Source: Planctomycetales bacterium | Lineage (GTDB): Bacteria; Planctomycetota; Phycisphaerae; SM23-33 | Length of the DNA: 28,226 nt | Direction: 5' to 3' | NCBI GenBank assembly: GCA_030592655.1 | Contig: JAUVIQ010000009.1 | Location: forward strand, 1 to 28,226 | Shown: positions 1-7,467 of the stretch, one piece after another | Position numbering within the stretch: position 1 is the stretch's first letter | How the letters are laid out: every line of letters begins with the position of its first letter | Notes under the pieces: generated by a model | Seen by the model: the letters and a program-made list of their open reading frames with translations, nothing else | Told to the model about the DNA's origin: nothing | Databases searched by the model: none | Position numbers and translations under genes: made by a program

Positions 1-153
1 CATCACGTCCAGACCGGCCTGGCATATCTTCCATTCGACGCCGCCTGCGTTCGTGGTTTTTTCCAGCGCCGCATCGACGCATCGCCTGGCGGCTTCAGCC
101 AGTTCAGGTCCAACACCATCACCCGTAATCAGTGTTACAACGTGCGTTTTCAT
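1..153 (-). CDS. Isocitrate/isopropylmalate dehydrogenase family, N-terminal 51 residues (partial)
   Basis: Only the first 51 codons are present; the gene runs off the left edge. The product starts MKTHVVTLITGDGVGPEL, the nucleotide-binding opening of the beta-decarboxylating dehydrogenases, which oxidise isocitrate or 3-isopropylmalate with NAD(P). The wording 'TLITGDGVGPEL..AARR' and the later 'EW.ICQAG' resemble NAD-dependent isocitrate dehydrogenases (IDH3-like) more than LeuB, but the substrate-specifying residues lie outside the window. The ATG at 151-153 has an AGGAG ribosome site at 161-165, 7 nt upstream. A sigma-70-like promoter lies further upstream, and the ribosome site sits in a possible hairpin loop (both listed separately). 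The family call is firm; the exact enzyme is not. Confidence 0.85.
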   Translation of the reverse strand, partial: MKTHVVTLITGDGVGPELAEAARRCVDAALEKTTNAGGVEWKICQAGLDVM

Positions 154-179
154 TACCTGTCTCCTTTTATTATCAGGTA
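154..179 (-). promoter_or_regulatory. Possible hairpin around the Shine-Dalgarno site of the dehydrogenase gene
   Basis: On the minus strand the hexamer TACCTG (174-179) is matched by CAGGTA (154-159), which directly abuts the ATG. The AGGAG site (161-165) falls in the 14-nt loop. Such a stem would affect ribosome access. The inverted repeat is seen directly; a regulatory role is inference. Confidence 0.35.
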
Positions 180-199
180 CGCCGGTGAACGAGCGCGGG

Positions 200-228
200 A
201 TGCTATCAACGGACGCGGGGAAGGTCAA
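200..228 (-). promoter_or_regulatory. Sigma-70-like promoter for the dehydrogenase gene
   Basis: The minus strand reads TTGACC (223-228), a 17-nt spacer and TAGCAT (200-205). This leaves a leader of roughly 40 nt before the start codon. The spacing is ideal, and the same TAGCAT -10 box recurs before two other genes in the window. Confidence 0.55.
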
Positions 229-260
229 CCGTTCACACAAAGGAAAATGAAAATATTTTT

Positions 261-295
261 ACGCAGCGCCCCTGGGGGCGCTGCGTGGTTTTTTT
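261..295 (+). terminator. Strong GC hairpin with T-tract between two minus-strand genes
   Basis: A perfect 12-bp inverted repeat (261-272 against 275-286) with a 2-nt centre is followed by GG and seven T (289-295) on the plus strand. Its position fits transcription termination of the beta-propeller gene, which ends at 317 on the minus strand. In that direction the hairpin is followed by AAAAATATTTT rather than a clean T-tract. It may work both ways, or end an unrecognised plus-strand transcript. Confidence 0.6.
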
Positions 296-316
296 ATGCG
301 ACGAAAATCCGAACCG

Positions 317-2728
317 TTATTTCTTTACTGTTACTTCCACCGAAGCGTAAGCGGTGTTGTTGTACAGGTCGGTAACGCGGACGGCGATGCGGTGCGTGCC
401 CGGTTCAAGGTCGGTGATCGTCGTCGAGAATTTCTCGCTCTGCGAGTCGCAGATACCGTCTTCCGGCGGGAGACGGTGCCACTCCTTGTTCGAATCGACG
501 GCGTAATAAATCCGGCGGATTCGGCTAAGCGAGTCGGAGGTCTTTCCGGTCAGGCGAACCCTGCCGGCGGCGAGAGGTTTGGCGGTAAGATCGACGATTA
601 CCGGCTTGGTGTTGTCGGCGACAAACTGACGGGAGATACGGGCCGCGGTCAGCGCCGCTGACGGCGCATTACTCGGAGCGTCGGTAACTTCCACGCGAAC
701 CTCGTAATGACCGTCGGGTACCGCCTGCGTGTCCCAGGCATACTTCGGCTTGGTGGATTTATCGAGAAGTTTTATCCATTTTTCGCGTCCGACGCGCCGG
801 AAATAGAAGGCGAATTGCATCTTGTCGCCGTTGGGGTCGGAAGCCTTGGCCTGGATAGTCCGAAATCGCATTGGCCCGGCGGCTCCTTTGCCCGGAGCGG
901 GTCCGGCCCCGGCAGCGACTTGGACGGCCGATACGGCAGGAGCAATGTTGCCGACCTGGTGAATCAGCGTAACACGATTGACCGACGGGCTGGCCGAGCC
1001 CTCGCCGACAAGCGTCAGGCGATATTGGAGGAACCTCCCAGCCGGGGATGCTATCGGCAACCAACCGGCTCCGACAATCGTTTCGGTGGACCAGTCGGAC
1101 CAGGTTTTCTCATCCGGTTTTGCGACGTTTCCGCTTCGCGTGGCGATGGTAACGCCGCATCCGGCGGAGATTTCGGCGCGAACATTCATCGTACCCCACC
1201 CGGCAATCTGCTTGGCGGTGAAGACCTTCGAGATGATCGTACCTTTTTTCTCGTAGCCTTTACCCAGAGCGAAAACACCACCGTTGCCGGCGGTTCCCAT
1301 GTACAATCGGCCTTTGGTATCCGTCGCCAACGCTGTGATGTCCTTCGGGTCCAGTTTCGCGATTGCGTATATCTGTTCACCGTCGGTATTGACGGTGAAT
1401 ACCTGCCCGCCGTGGCCGGTGCCGAGCGTCAGGACGCCGTCCCGCATCACCATCGCCAGGATGGTTATAGGTCTGCGGAAGATGGTCTGGACGAATCCGT
1501 CGGTTCCTATGCGATAGACGGCGTTTCCTTTGCCCGACGACGAACTGGAAGGCGTCGAGCGGCGCGGGGTCGAACTTCGCCTCGAAGACATCATGCGACG
1601 AAGAATTTCCGGTGGAATCTGCTTCCGAACCGGAGCGGACTTCTTCTTCGGTGGGGCAACGGCGCCCACCATTCTGAATTTACCGTCCTTTCCTCTAATG
1701 AGTCTTACCCGCTTCGTTTTCGCCATGCCTTTATTAACCGATCCCGCCGACTTGCTTTCGGGTTTGACCAGCGACTTTTTCAGCGATTCGAGTCCCAAGG
1801 CTTTTTTATCCACCCGTTTGGCCGGTGCGGTTGTAACGGGCTTCTTTTTCGCCGGTCTTGTTGTTGGTCTTGTAGTGGTTTTGCCTGCCGGTTTCTTCAA
1901 CTTGGGTTTGGCGGGTTTTCCTTTGACGTCGTTGGACGGCGCTTCGCCGTTGGATGAGGCTTTGGACGAATCGGAAGTGGCGGCGTACAACGTACCGTCG
2001 GGGCCGACTATCAGGCAGGAGATTTCCGCTTCACCCGCGTCGTAGAGGATCCGCCCCTTCTTCTTTTTCGGGTCCAGTTCGATTATCAGTCCTTTTTCGC
2101 CGGTACCGGCGTATAACAGGTCGCCCTTTTTCGAGGCCGTCAGCGAGAGGATGTTCTTCTCGTCGCTGTCGTAGATAACCTCTGCCTTGCCGTCGGACTT
2201 GACGTGATAGATTTTTCCTTCCGCGCCGGTGGCTGCGTAGAACGACCCGCGAGGCCCCGGCAAGACGGACCAGACCGAAGCGACCTTCTTGTCGGTCCAG
2301 ACCTTCTTTACTTTGCCTTTGCGGTCGATTTGATAGATTCCCGCGTCTTTCCCGCACGTTCCGGCTACGAGTTTATTGCCGACGAAGACCATGCTCCTTA
2401 TGAGCACGCCGGGAAGTTGGGCGAATTTGACGAGTTTATCGCCATCGACGCGATAGATCGTCGCCTTCGGCGCAGCGGCTACATAGACCTCGCCGCGCCG
2501 GTCGATGACCAATGCCGAGATCATTCCGGTCTTTTTGACCGGCTTGACAATCGTCTCAAGCGCGCGGGAGAGTTTGACTTCGCCCAGGGACGTAATAATT
2601 GTTTTGGACAACTTACCGGAGGCGAATTGCGCCTCGGTGGAATGGCTCCACGTTACCGGACTGACCGCCCAGGCCATCGAAACCACCGCCAGTACAGACG
2701 CTGCAATAATAATACCTTTTTTCATCAT
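317..2728 (-). CDS. Exported beta-propeller protein with C-terminal Ig-like region
   Basis: An 803-residue protein with a lysine-led, hydrophobic signal peptide ending near AWA-V. About five propeller-like repeats follow, with patterns such as 'G.LYAATG..GKIY', split at about residues 255-400 by a Lys/Pro/Ser-rich stretch containing TTTRPTTRP. More propeller blades follow, then regions resembling fibronectin/Ig-type sheets ('SDPNGDKMQFAFYFRRV', 'DNTKPVIVDL'). The start at 2728 is preferred because AAAGGA lies just upstream and the longer reading frame merely translates the upstream repeat array. It is the last gene after gldA-gldF-gldG, about 180 nt downstream of gldG across a repeat. A role in the envelope with the Gld-like complex is inference; I recognise no catalytic motif. 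Confidence 0.8.
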   Translation of the reverse strand: MMKKGIIIAASVLAVVSMAWAVSPVTWSHSTEAQFASGKLSKTIITSLGEVKLSRALETIVKPVKKTGMISALVIDRRGEVYVAAAPKATIYRVDGDKLVKFAQLPGVLIRSMVFVGNKLVAGTCGKDAGIYQIDRKGKVKKVWTDKKVASVWSVLPGPRGSFYAATGAEGKIYHVKSDGKAEVIYDSDEKNILSLTASKKGDLLYAGTGEKGLIIELDPKKKKGRILYDAGEAEISCLIVGPDGTLYAATSDSSKASSNGEAPSNDVKGKPAKPKLKKPAGKTTTRPTTRPAKKKPVTTAPAKRVDKKALGLESLKKSLVKPESKSAGSVNKGMAKTKRVRLIRGKDGKFRMVGAVAPPKKKSAPVRKQIPPEILRRMMSSRRSSTPRRSTPSSSSSGKGNAVYRIGTDGFVQTIFRRPITILAMVMRDGVLTLGTGHGGQVFTVNTDGEQIYAIAKLDPKDITALATDTKGRLYMGTAGNGGVFALGKGYEKKGTIISKVFTAKQIAGWGTMNVRAEISAGCGVTIATRSGNVAKPDEKTWSDWSTETIVGAGWLPIASPAGRFLQYRLTLVGEGSASPSVNRVTLIHQVGNIAPAVSAVQVAAGAGPAPGKGAAGPMRFRTIQAKASDPNGDKMQFAFYFRRVGREKWIKLLDKSTKPKYAWDTQAVPDGHYEVRVEVTDAPSNAPSAALTAARISRQFVADNTKPVIVDLTAKPLAAGRVRLTGKTSDSLSRIRRIYYAVDSNKEWHRLPPEDGICDSQSEKFSTTITDLEPGTHRIAVRVTDLYNNTAYASVEVTVKK

Positions 2729-2744
2729 TCTGTCCTTTGTGTAG

Positions 2745-2916
2745 AAGATAGTAATTCGTAATTGGTAATTAGTAAAAAAATACCAAAGATAGTAATTGGT
2801 AATTAGTAATTGGTAATTGGTCAAAAAATACCCGATGCCCAATTACGATTTACCATTCACCAATTACGATTTACCAATTACGAATTACGAATTACGAATT
2901 ACCAATTACTATCTTT
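2745..2916. repeat. Inverted arrays of the heptamer GTAATTN
   Basis: Between gldG and the propeller gene, two plus-oriented runs of GTAATTN units (about 2748-2772 and 2791-2820) face an opposite-oriented run (about 2839-2911). Each run opens with AGATAGTAATT. A perfect 20-bp inverted repeat joins 2785-2804 and 2897-2916. The gldG stop codon (TAG) lies at the edge of the array, and the next in-frame TAA is supplied by the first unit. The block could fold into a long hairpin in RNA. Confidence 0.9.
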
Positions 2917-5593
2917 TCCTCACTATCATAACTACGACGCCGATGGCGAACATCAATATCGGCCAGGCGAGTCCGAAGATTATCTTCACGTTAAGCATCG
3001 TTCCCGGCGCGATTTGTTTGATAGGTTCAACAATGGCCGGTCCTGCGCCGATGTATTCGTCTCTTCCGACCAGATGATAGACGCTGTTGATCAGCAGGTC
3101 CACGTCGGCGACAGGCGGTGGTTCAGGCGCGATGGTTCCATCTTCGCTGAGCTTGAACACCGGGTTCTGCAAGTAGTAGTCGGTAAAGCTTTCGCCCACA
3201 GCCAGGACGATAATGCGTGCCTGTTCGTTTTCAATCTGTTTAGTCGCTTCGACAGCGACGGCGAACGGCGGGATAAGGTCGCCGCTATCGGGGTCGGCTT
3301 CGAGAGGATCTCTTTGCTCTACTTTCTCGATGAACGCTTCTATATCGGAGATGGCCCACACCTCGTTACGTCCTTTGGGAATCGCCAGGATGTCCTTAAT
3401 AATCGCACCGGTCTTGCTGTCGGAAACGGCGGTTATCGGGCAGGCGTTGTACCAGTACATCCGTCGGACCTGGAGAGGTTTTCCGATTACATGGTCGGTG
3501 AAACTCGACAATGGCATGAAGTTCCATTGCACCACTTCCAGTTTGAATTTGCCCGGGGCGCGCGAATCAGGCTTGGTCTGAATTACGCGCAAAGCCGTCC
3601 TGACATCAATACCCCAGTCCTTCCGCAGGTAATCGCCGAAACCGTAACGTGCCGGCATGGTCATACCGGCCATGTACCTCGGTCGGAGGAAACCGGTCAG
3701 GAATATAGCGGGCGTTCGTCTGGAAATGACCTTGCGAACCTTTTCGACCTCTGCGTCGCTCCATTGCGACCCCTGTTGAGGCATTCCCCGTGGCATCGGC
3801 GACGGTTCCGGCGGAGGAAGAATTAACAAAACCTGCGGGCAATCTTTTCTCTTCGGCAGCGGCGGACCTTCTTTGCTTTCTTTTGCTCTCCCGGGTTTCC
3901 TGAAAAGGTTCCACTCCGTTACTTCCAGATTGGCCTTTTCCAGCCGCTCCCTGACCGTCCGCAACAACGGCGAAGGGATCGGACCGACCATCGGTCGCTG
4001 CTGTTGGTACGGTAAAGATCTTTCCGGGATATCCTCAAAAAAGGTCAGAACCACTTCGGCGAACGGTTCTGCCGTCATGCTCAGCATCTTGGCGCAAAGA
4101 GCGGAATCGCCATGGAAGACTCGCTTGTCCTGCTGGTTGTCCTTATCACCCGGACTCGCCTGCTGTCCCGCTTTCAGAGGCCAGACCTCGTCAAAACCGA
4201 TGACGCCGGTCTTGTCGCCTATCTCAATCAGTACGATATTGTCCTGGTTGATTTTCTCAATCAGTTCATTCAGGTGTTCGGGCAGCGGTTTGACCTTAGA
4301 TGCCTGTTCGAGCAGTTCGGCAAGCGGTTTAATCTGCGCCTGGAGATAATTATCCTGTTTGGCTTGGGCGAATATCTTTTGTGTGTGCTTATCGAGTTTG
4401 GTCAGTTCGTCCAGGAGGGTATTGACGGCGGTTTGGACTCTTCCGGCCGCCGCCAGGTACTGCGGAACCACCTGTCTGGCATCGGTGATGAACCGTTGCC
4501 GGTCGGCAACCTTGGTCGCCGGGCGAATAAGCCCCTCAGCCTGGTCGGCAATGTTGTTAATGTCACCGGAGATGCGACGGTACAGCCTCGGAAGGGAAAC
4601 CTTTTTGTGTCGCCAGGAACGGGCGTAACGAACGTATCCGTCTCCGGCGAACCGGTCCAGTTGCGTAGCGGCCAACTGGGCGGAATCGGCAACGGCGCGA
4701 ATATCGACTGCGAAAGACTTCAGGACTTTCAGCGAATCCTGCGGTAACGGCGAATTTTCCCGTCCGATACAGGCTGATGCCTTAGCGAGAGCGGATTTGA
4801 CCGCAGCGGCGGCCGACGTCAGTACCTGACGCTGCTTTTTCGCCCTTTCCGGTACGGTCGATAGATGACGAAGCCGGCTGCTTACCCCTACCAGTCTTCC
4901 CTGAAGTTCGGCGAGCGTAACTTCGACTCGACGGACCATATCGGGATAATCCGGAAGCGAGGCGGACAGGTCCTGACGAAGTTTCATCGTCATTTCTCGC
5001 AAATCGTTTTTTCCGGCGCGCATGACAGCCTCAATTTCCTTCGGTAAAGCGAACTGCTCAAGCCATCCGCCGGGCCGATACTTCGCCCACTGACGCGTCA
5101 GTGTGTCGTATTGCTGCCCCTGCTTACCATCGAGCACCTGGGCCCCTCTTATAATTGCCCGATGATCCGAAGCCGCTTCGTCAAGCACCCGTCGCAGTCG
5201 CCCCAAAACCTCGGCCTTGGCGCGATCGGACGTTACATTGACAACCGTTACATTGTCCTTCTGGCGGGCAATCTCCTCCATCATGTCCCGGAGGCGGGGA
5301 AGGTACTCCTGCGGCTTCCTGTCGGACCTGGTGGAGGTGTAAATACTGGTCAGGCGGACCGGCTGGTCTATCTGTTCGAGAATCTTCTCGGCAGAATCGC
5401 TCAGTCCGTAACGTCCGAACACCTCCATATCGCAACGATAGTTCTTTTTGTTGCTGATGACGTTGACGATGATCAACAGTGCCGCTGCTGCGGCGATGGA
5501 GATCACCACGTTGAGACCGGCTGTGCGTCGGGAAACCTTCTGGTCACGATTTTTCGGCTTATCGGAAACGGATTTTTTTTGCTTTATCGCCAT
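2909..5593 (-). CDS. GldG-like ABC transporter auxiliary protein
   Basis: An 894-residue protein with one membrane segment near residues 27-46 and a second at the extreme C-terminus (about 867-890, ending IVRKR). The bulk would lie outside the cytoplasm. The segment after the first helix ('YGLSDSAEKILEQIDQPVRL') matches the start of the GldG/ABC-transport auxiliary domain. Roughly residues 130-450 are charged and helical with coiled-coil character, making the protein clearly longer than the Bacteroidetes GldG of about 560 residues. Its ATG overlaps the 3' end of the gldF-like permease by 10 nt, so the two are probably translationally coupled. In Bacteroidetes these genes support gliding motility; in planctomycetes the role is unknown and gliding should not be assumed. 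Confidence 0.85.
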   Translation of the reverse strand: MAIKQKKSVSDKPKNRDQKVSRRTAGLNVVISIAAAAALLIIVNVISNKKNYRCDMEVFGRYGLSDSAEKILEQIDQPVRLTSIYTSTRSDRKPQEYLPRLRDMMEEIARQKDNVTVVNVTSDRAKAEVLGRLRRVLDEAASDHRAIIRGAQVLDGKQGQQYDTLTRQWAKYRPGGWLEQFALPKEIEAVMRAGKNDLREMTMKLRQDLSASLPDYPDMVRRVEVTLAELQGRLVGVSSRLRHLSTVPERAKKQRQVLTSAAAAVKSALAKASACIGRENSPLPQDSLKVLKSFAVDIRAVADSAQLAATQLDRFAGDGYVRYARSWRHKKVSLPRLYRRISGDINNIADQAEGLIRPATKVADRQRFITDARQVVPQYLAAAGRVQTAVNTLLDELTKLDKHTQKIFAQAKQDNYLQAQIKPLAELLEQASKVKPLPEHLNELIEKINQDNIVLIEIGDKTGVIGFDEVWPLKAGQQASPGDKDNQQDKRVFHGDSALCAKMLSMTAEPFAEVVLTFFEDIPERSLPYQQQRPMVGPIPSPLLRTVRERLEKANLEVTEWNLFRKPGRAKESKEGPPLPKRKDCPQVLLILPPPEPSPMPRGMPQQGSQWSDAEVEKVRKVISRRTPAIFLTGFLRPRYMAGMTMPARYGFGDYLRKDWGIDVRTALRVIQTKPDSRAPGKFKLEVVQWNFMPLSSFTDHVIGKPLQVRRMYWYNACPITAVSDSKTGAIIKDILAIPKGRNEVWAISDIEAFIEKVEQRDPLEADPDSGDLIPPFAVAVEATKQIENEQARIIVLAVGESFTDYYLQNPVFKLSEDGTIAPEPPPVADVDLLINSVYHLVGRDEYIGAGPAIVEPIKQIAPGTMLNVKIIFGLAWPILMFAIGVVVMIVRKR

Positions 5594-6336
5594 CGCCTGG
5601 ACTCCAGGACTTTCACGCTGATAAACAGGAAGAACGCCGTTACTGTCAGGAAGAACACCAGCCCGCGGGTATCGAACACGCCCCTGGAAAAATCAGAGAA
5701 GTAAGTAATCATGTTCAGTTTGGAGACGGCTTGGGCGTATTCGGCCGGAACGGTCTGCACTACCAGATAAAGCCCGCCCGTAAAGAACGCCAGGATAGCG
5801 ATTCCGATCAGACCCGCTACCAACTGGTGCCGCGTCAGTGTCGAGGCGAACAACCCAACCGAAATATACATAGCCCCCAACAGGACCATCCCCAGATAGC
5901 CCATACCCGCTACGCCCCAGTCGGGCTTTCCGAAAACCACCACCAATCCGAAAAACACCCCCGTTGCCACAAGCAGCAGCAGGTACAGAACGAATGCCCC
6001 GATGAATTTTCCGAGAACCACCGCTGCATCGGTAACCGGGGCGGTCATAAGAGTCTCGATCGTTCCGGAGCGGAACTCTTCAGCCACTAATCTCATTGTC
6101 AGCAACGGAACGACGACCGCCAATCCGTAGGCCAATACGTCAAACAGCGGGCGTAGAGTGGATTCAGCCCCGCTTCGGAAAACCGGCTCCATTTCTATCT
6201 TCAGGAACGGAATCTGCACGCCCCACAGGAATATCACTCCCACCAGAAGCAGGAACATCGCAGCAACGACGTAAGCCATCGGACTGTAAAAATATGCCGA
6301 TAACTCGCGTTTCGCTAATATCAATACCTTGCGCAT
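5584..6336 (-). CDS. GldF-like ABC transporter permease
   Basis: A 250-residue membrane protein with about six hydrophobic segments. The opening 'ILAKRELSAYFYSPMAYVV' and the 'EEFRSGTIETLMTAPV' loop are typical of ABC-2-type permeases of the GldF/NosY group, which normally run 230-260 residues. It should form the membrane channel with the ATPase encoded upstream and the GldG-like protein encoded downstream. The start at 6336 has AGGAAA upstream. Its stop overlaps the gldG start by 10 nt. A short heptamer array fills the 33-nt joint to the ATPase gene. Confidence 0.88.
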   Translation of the reverse strand: MRKVLILAKRELSAYFYSPMAYVVAAMFLLLVGVIFLWGVQIPFLKIEMEPVFRSGAESTLRPLFDVLAYGLAVVVPLLTMRLVAEEFRSGTIETLMTAPVTDAAVVLGKFIGAFVLYLLLLVATGVFFGLVVVFGKPDWGVAGMGYLGMVLLGAMYISVGLFASTLTRHQLVAGLIGIAILAFFTGGLYLVVQTVPAEYAQAVSKLNMITYFSDFSRGVFDTRGLVFFLTVTAFFLFISVKVLESRRWR

Positions 6337-6349
6337 CGTTTCTTTTTCC

Positions 6350-6380
6350 TAGTCCCCAGTCCCCAGTCCCTAATCCCTGG
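6350..6380. repeat. Heptamer array CCCCAGT at the gldA-gldF joint
   Basis: The plus strand carries AGTCCCC units in 7-nt steps, degenerating to AATCCCT. On the coding strand this reads GGGACTG/GGGATTA. The gldA-like stop codon TAG (6370-6372) lies inside the GGGATTAGGG unit. CCCCAGT is, to my knowledge, also the core of a heptanucleotide repeat class described in filamentous cyanobacteria. Confidence 0.8.
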
Positions 6381-7323
6381 TAATCTGTTCATACGTCATC
6401 TGTACGAAATAATCTTCCAGCGAACCGATTTCGCGTCGTAGTTCCCGCAGGTGATACCCCTTGGCGGCTACGAGCGCCGCTACGTCCTGCCGAAGGTCGG
6501 CGTCTTCTGCGCCCTGAACGGTCAGTCGCGTCCAGTTTCCCGCCCTGTTGTGCTGAACGTCGAGAACGCCGTCAACATCCGCTACGGCCTTTGCCATTTG
6601 CTCCGGCTGACCGCCCTTGAGTTCGACAATCACACGCGACGGACCCGATACCTGACGGCGTAGTTCGTCCGGCGTACCCTGAGCGACGATCTTCCCGCCG
6701 GAGATAATGATTAATTTCCCGCAAAGTTGTTCGACCTCGGCGAGAATGTGGCTGGAGAGTATGACGGTGTGCTTTTCGCCGAGTGAGCGGATGAGGTTTC
6801 TCATCTCGCGGACCTGGGCGGGGTCCAGCCCGATAGTCGGTTCGTCCAGTACCAGAACCTTCGGGTCGTGCAGCAGGCAGTCCGCCAGACCAACTCGCTG
6901 ACGGTATCCACGGGATAACTGGTCTATCCGTCGGTGCATCATGTCTTCGGGTTTGACCAGCCAGCATCGTTCAGCCGCCTTATCAACCGCCGATGACCTC
7001 TGCTTCGACTTCATACCGCGTAAGGCTGCACGGAACATCAGGTATTCGCGGACACGCATCTCCGGATAAAGCGGGACGTTTTCGGGCATGTATCCCACCA
7101 GGCTGCGAATCTGGAGCGACTGTTTGAACACGTCGTAACCGGCGATAGAGGCTGAACCGCTCGTCGCCGGCATAAAGCAGGTCAGTATTCGCAGCGTCGT
7201 GGATTTGCCCGCACCGTTGGGTCCAAGGAATCCGACAACGCTTCCGGCGTCGATGTGAAAGGAAATATCATCCACCGCCAGCGTCCTGCCGTAGTACTTC
7301 GTCAGATGTTTTACGTCTATCAT
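6370..7323 (-). CDS. GldA-like ABC transporter ATP-binding protein
   Basis: A 317-residue ATPase. The Walker A motif GPNGAGKST is at residues 34-42; the signature is LSRGYRQRVGLAD, Walker B is VLVLDEPTIGLDP, and the H-loop is ILSSHILAEVE. The C-terminal 90 residues form the extension typical of ABC-2/GldA ATPases. The start at 7323 is preferred over the longer frame from 7374 because a TTGACA-N17-ATATAT promoter would place the transcription start near 7358, downstream of 7374. The ribosome site is weak (GGA about 8 nt upstream). It is the first gene of the left arm and powers the permease/GldG pair that follows. The transported substrate is unknown. Confidence 0.9.
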   Translation of the reverse strand: MIDVKHLTKYYGRTLAVDDISFHIDAGSVVGFLGPNGAGKSTTLRILTCFMPATSGSASIAGYDVFKQSLQIRSLVGYMPENVPLYPEMRVREYLMFRAALRGMKSKQRSSAVDKAAERCWLVKPEDMMHRRIDQLSRGYRQRVGLADCLLHDPKVLVLDEPTIGLDPAQVREMRNLIRSLGEKHTVILSSHILAEVEQLCGKLIIISGGKIVAQGTPDELRRQVSGPSRVIVELKGGQPEQMAKAVADVDGVLDVQHNRAGNWTRLTVQGAEDADLRQDVAALVAAKGYHLRELRREIGSLEDYFVQMTYEQITRD

Positions 7324-7364
7324 TAGCGATTCCATCCCAGCACAAACCATTCGAGAAACAAACC

Positions 7365-7393
7365 ATATATCCAATCATACATATACTTGTCAA
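7365..7393 (-). promoter_or_regulatory. Sigma-70-like promoter for the gldA-F-G arm
   Basis: The minus strand reads TTGACA (7388-7393), a 17-nt spacer and ATATAT (7365-7370), giving a leader of about 35 nt to the ATG at 7323. The -35 box is perfect. Confidence 0.6.
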
Positions 7394-7401
7394 GATTTCA
7401 C

Positions 7402-7430
7402 TTGTGAGAGATGAACTAAATCCGTAGCAT
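7402..7430 (+). promoter_or_regulatory. Sigma-70-like promoter for the S55 protease arm
   Basis: The plus strand reads TTGTGA (7402-7407), a 17-nt spacer and TAGCAT (7425-7430). The start point would be near 7437, about 30 nt before the ATG. It is divergent from the gldA promoter, with the two -35 boxes only 8 nt apart, so the two could compete or share a regulator. Confidence 0.5.
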
Positions 7431-7467
7431 TTCTTTTCCAGAAAATTACCATCAAGGAGTATTCAGG

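Noticed and set aside
707..1957. Long plus-strand reading frame (416 codons)
   Set aside because: It lies antisense inside the propeller gene, has no ribosome site or recognisable domain, and is rich in Arg/Gly as expected of a GC-driven shadow frame.
2729..2842. N-terminal extension of the propeller protein
   Set aside because: The extra 38 residues (repeating TNYQL-type words) are only a translation of the GTAATTN array; the signal peptide starts at 2728.
2745..2916. CRISPR array
   Set aside because: Units are 7 nt without unique spacers, and there are no cas genes; this is a simple short tandem repeat.
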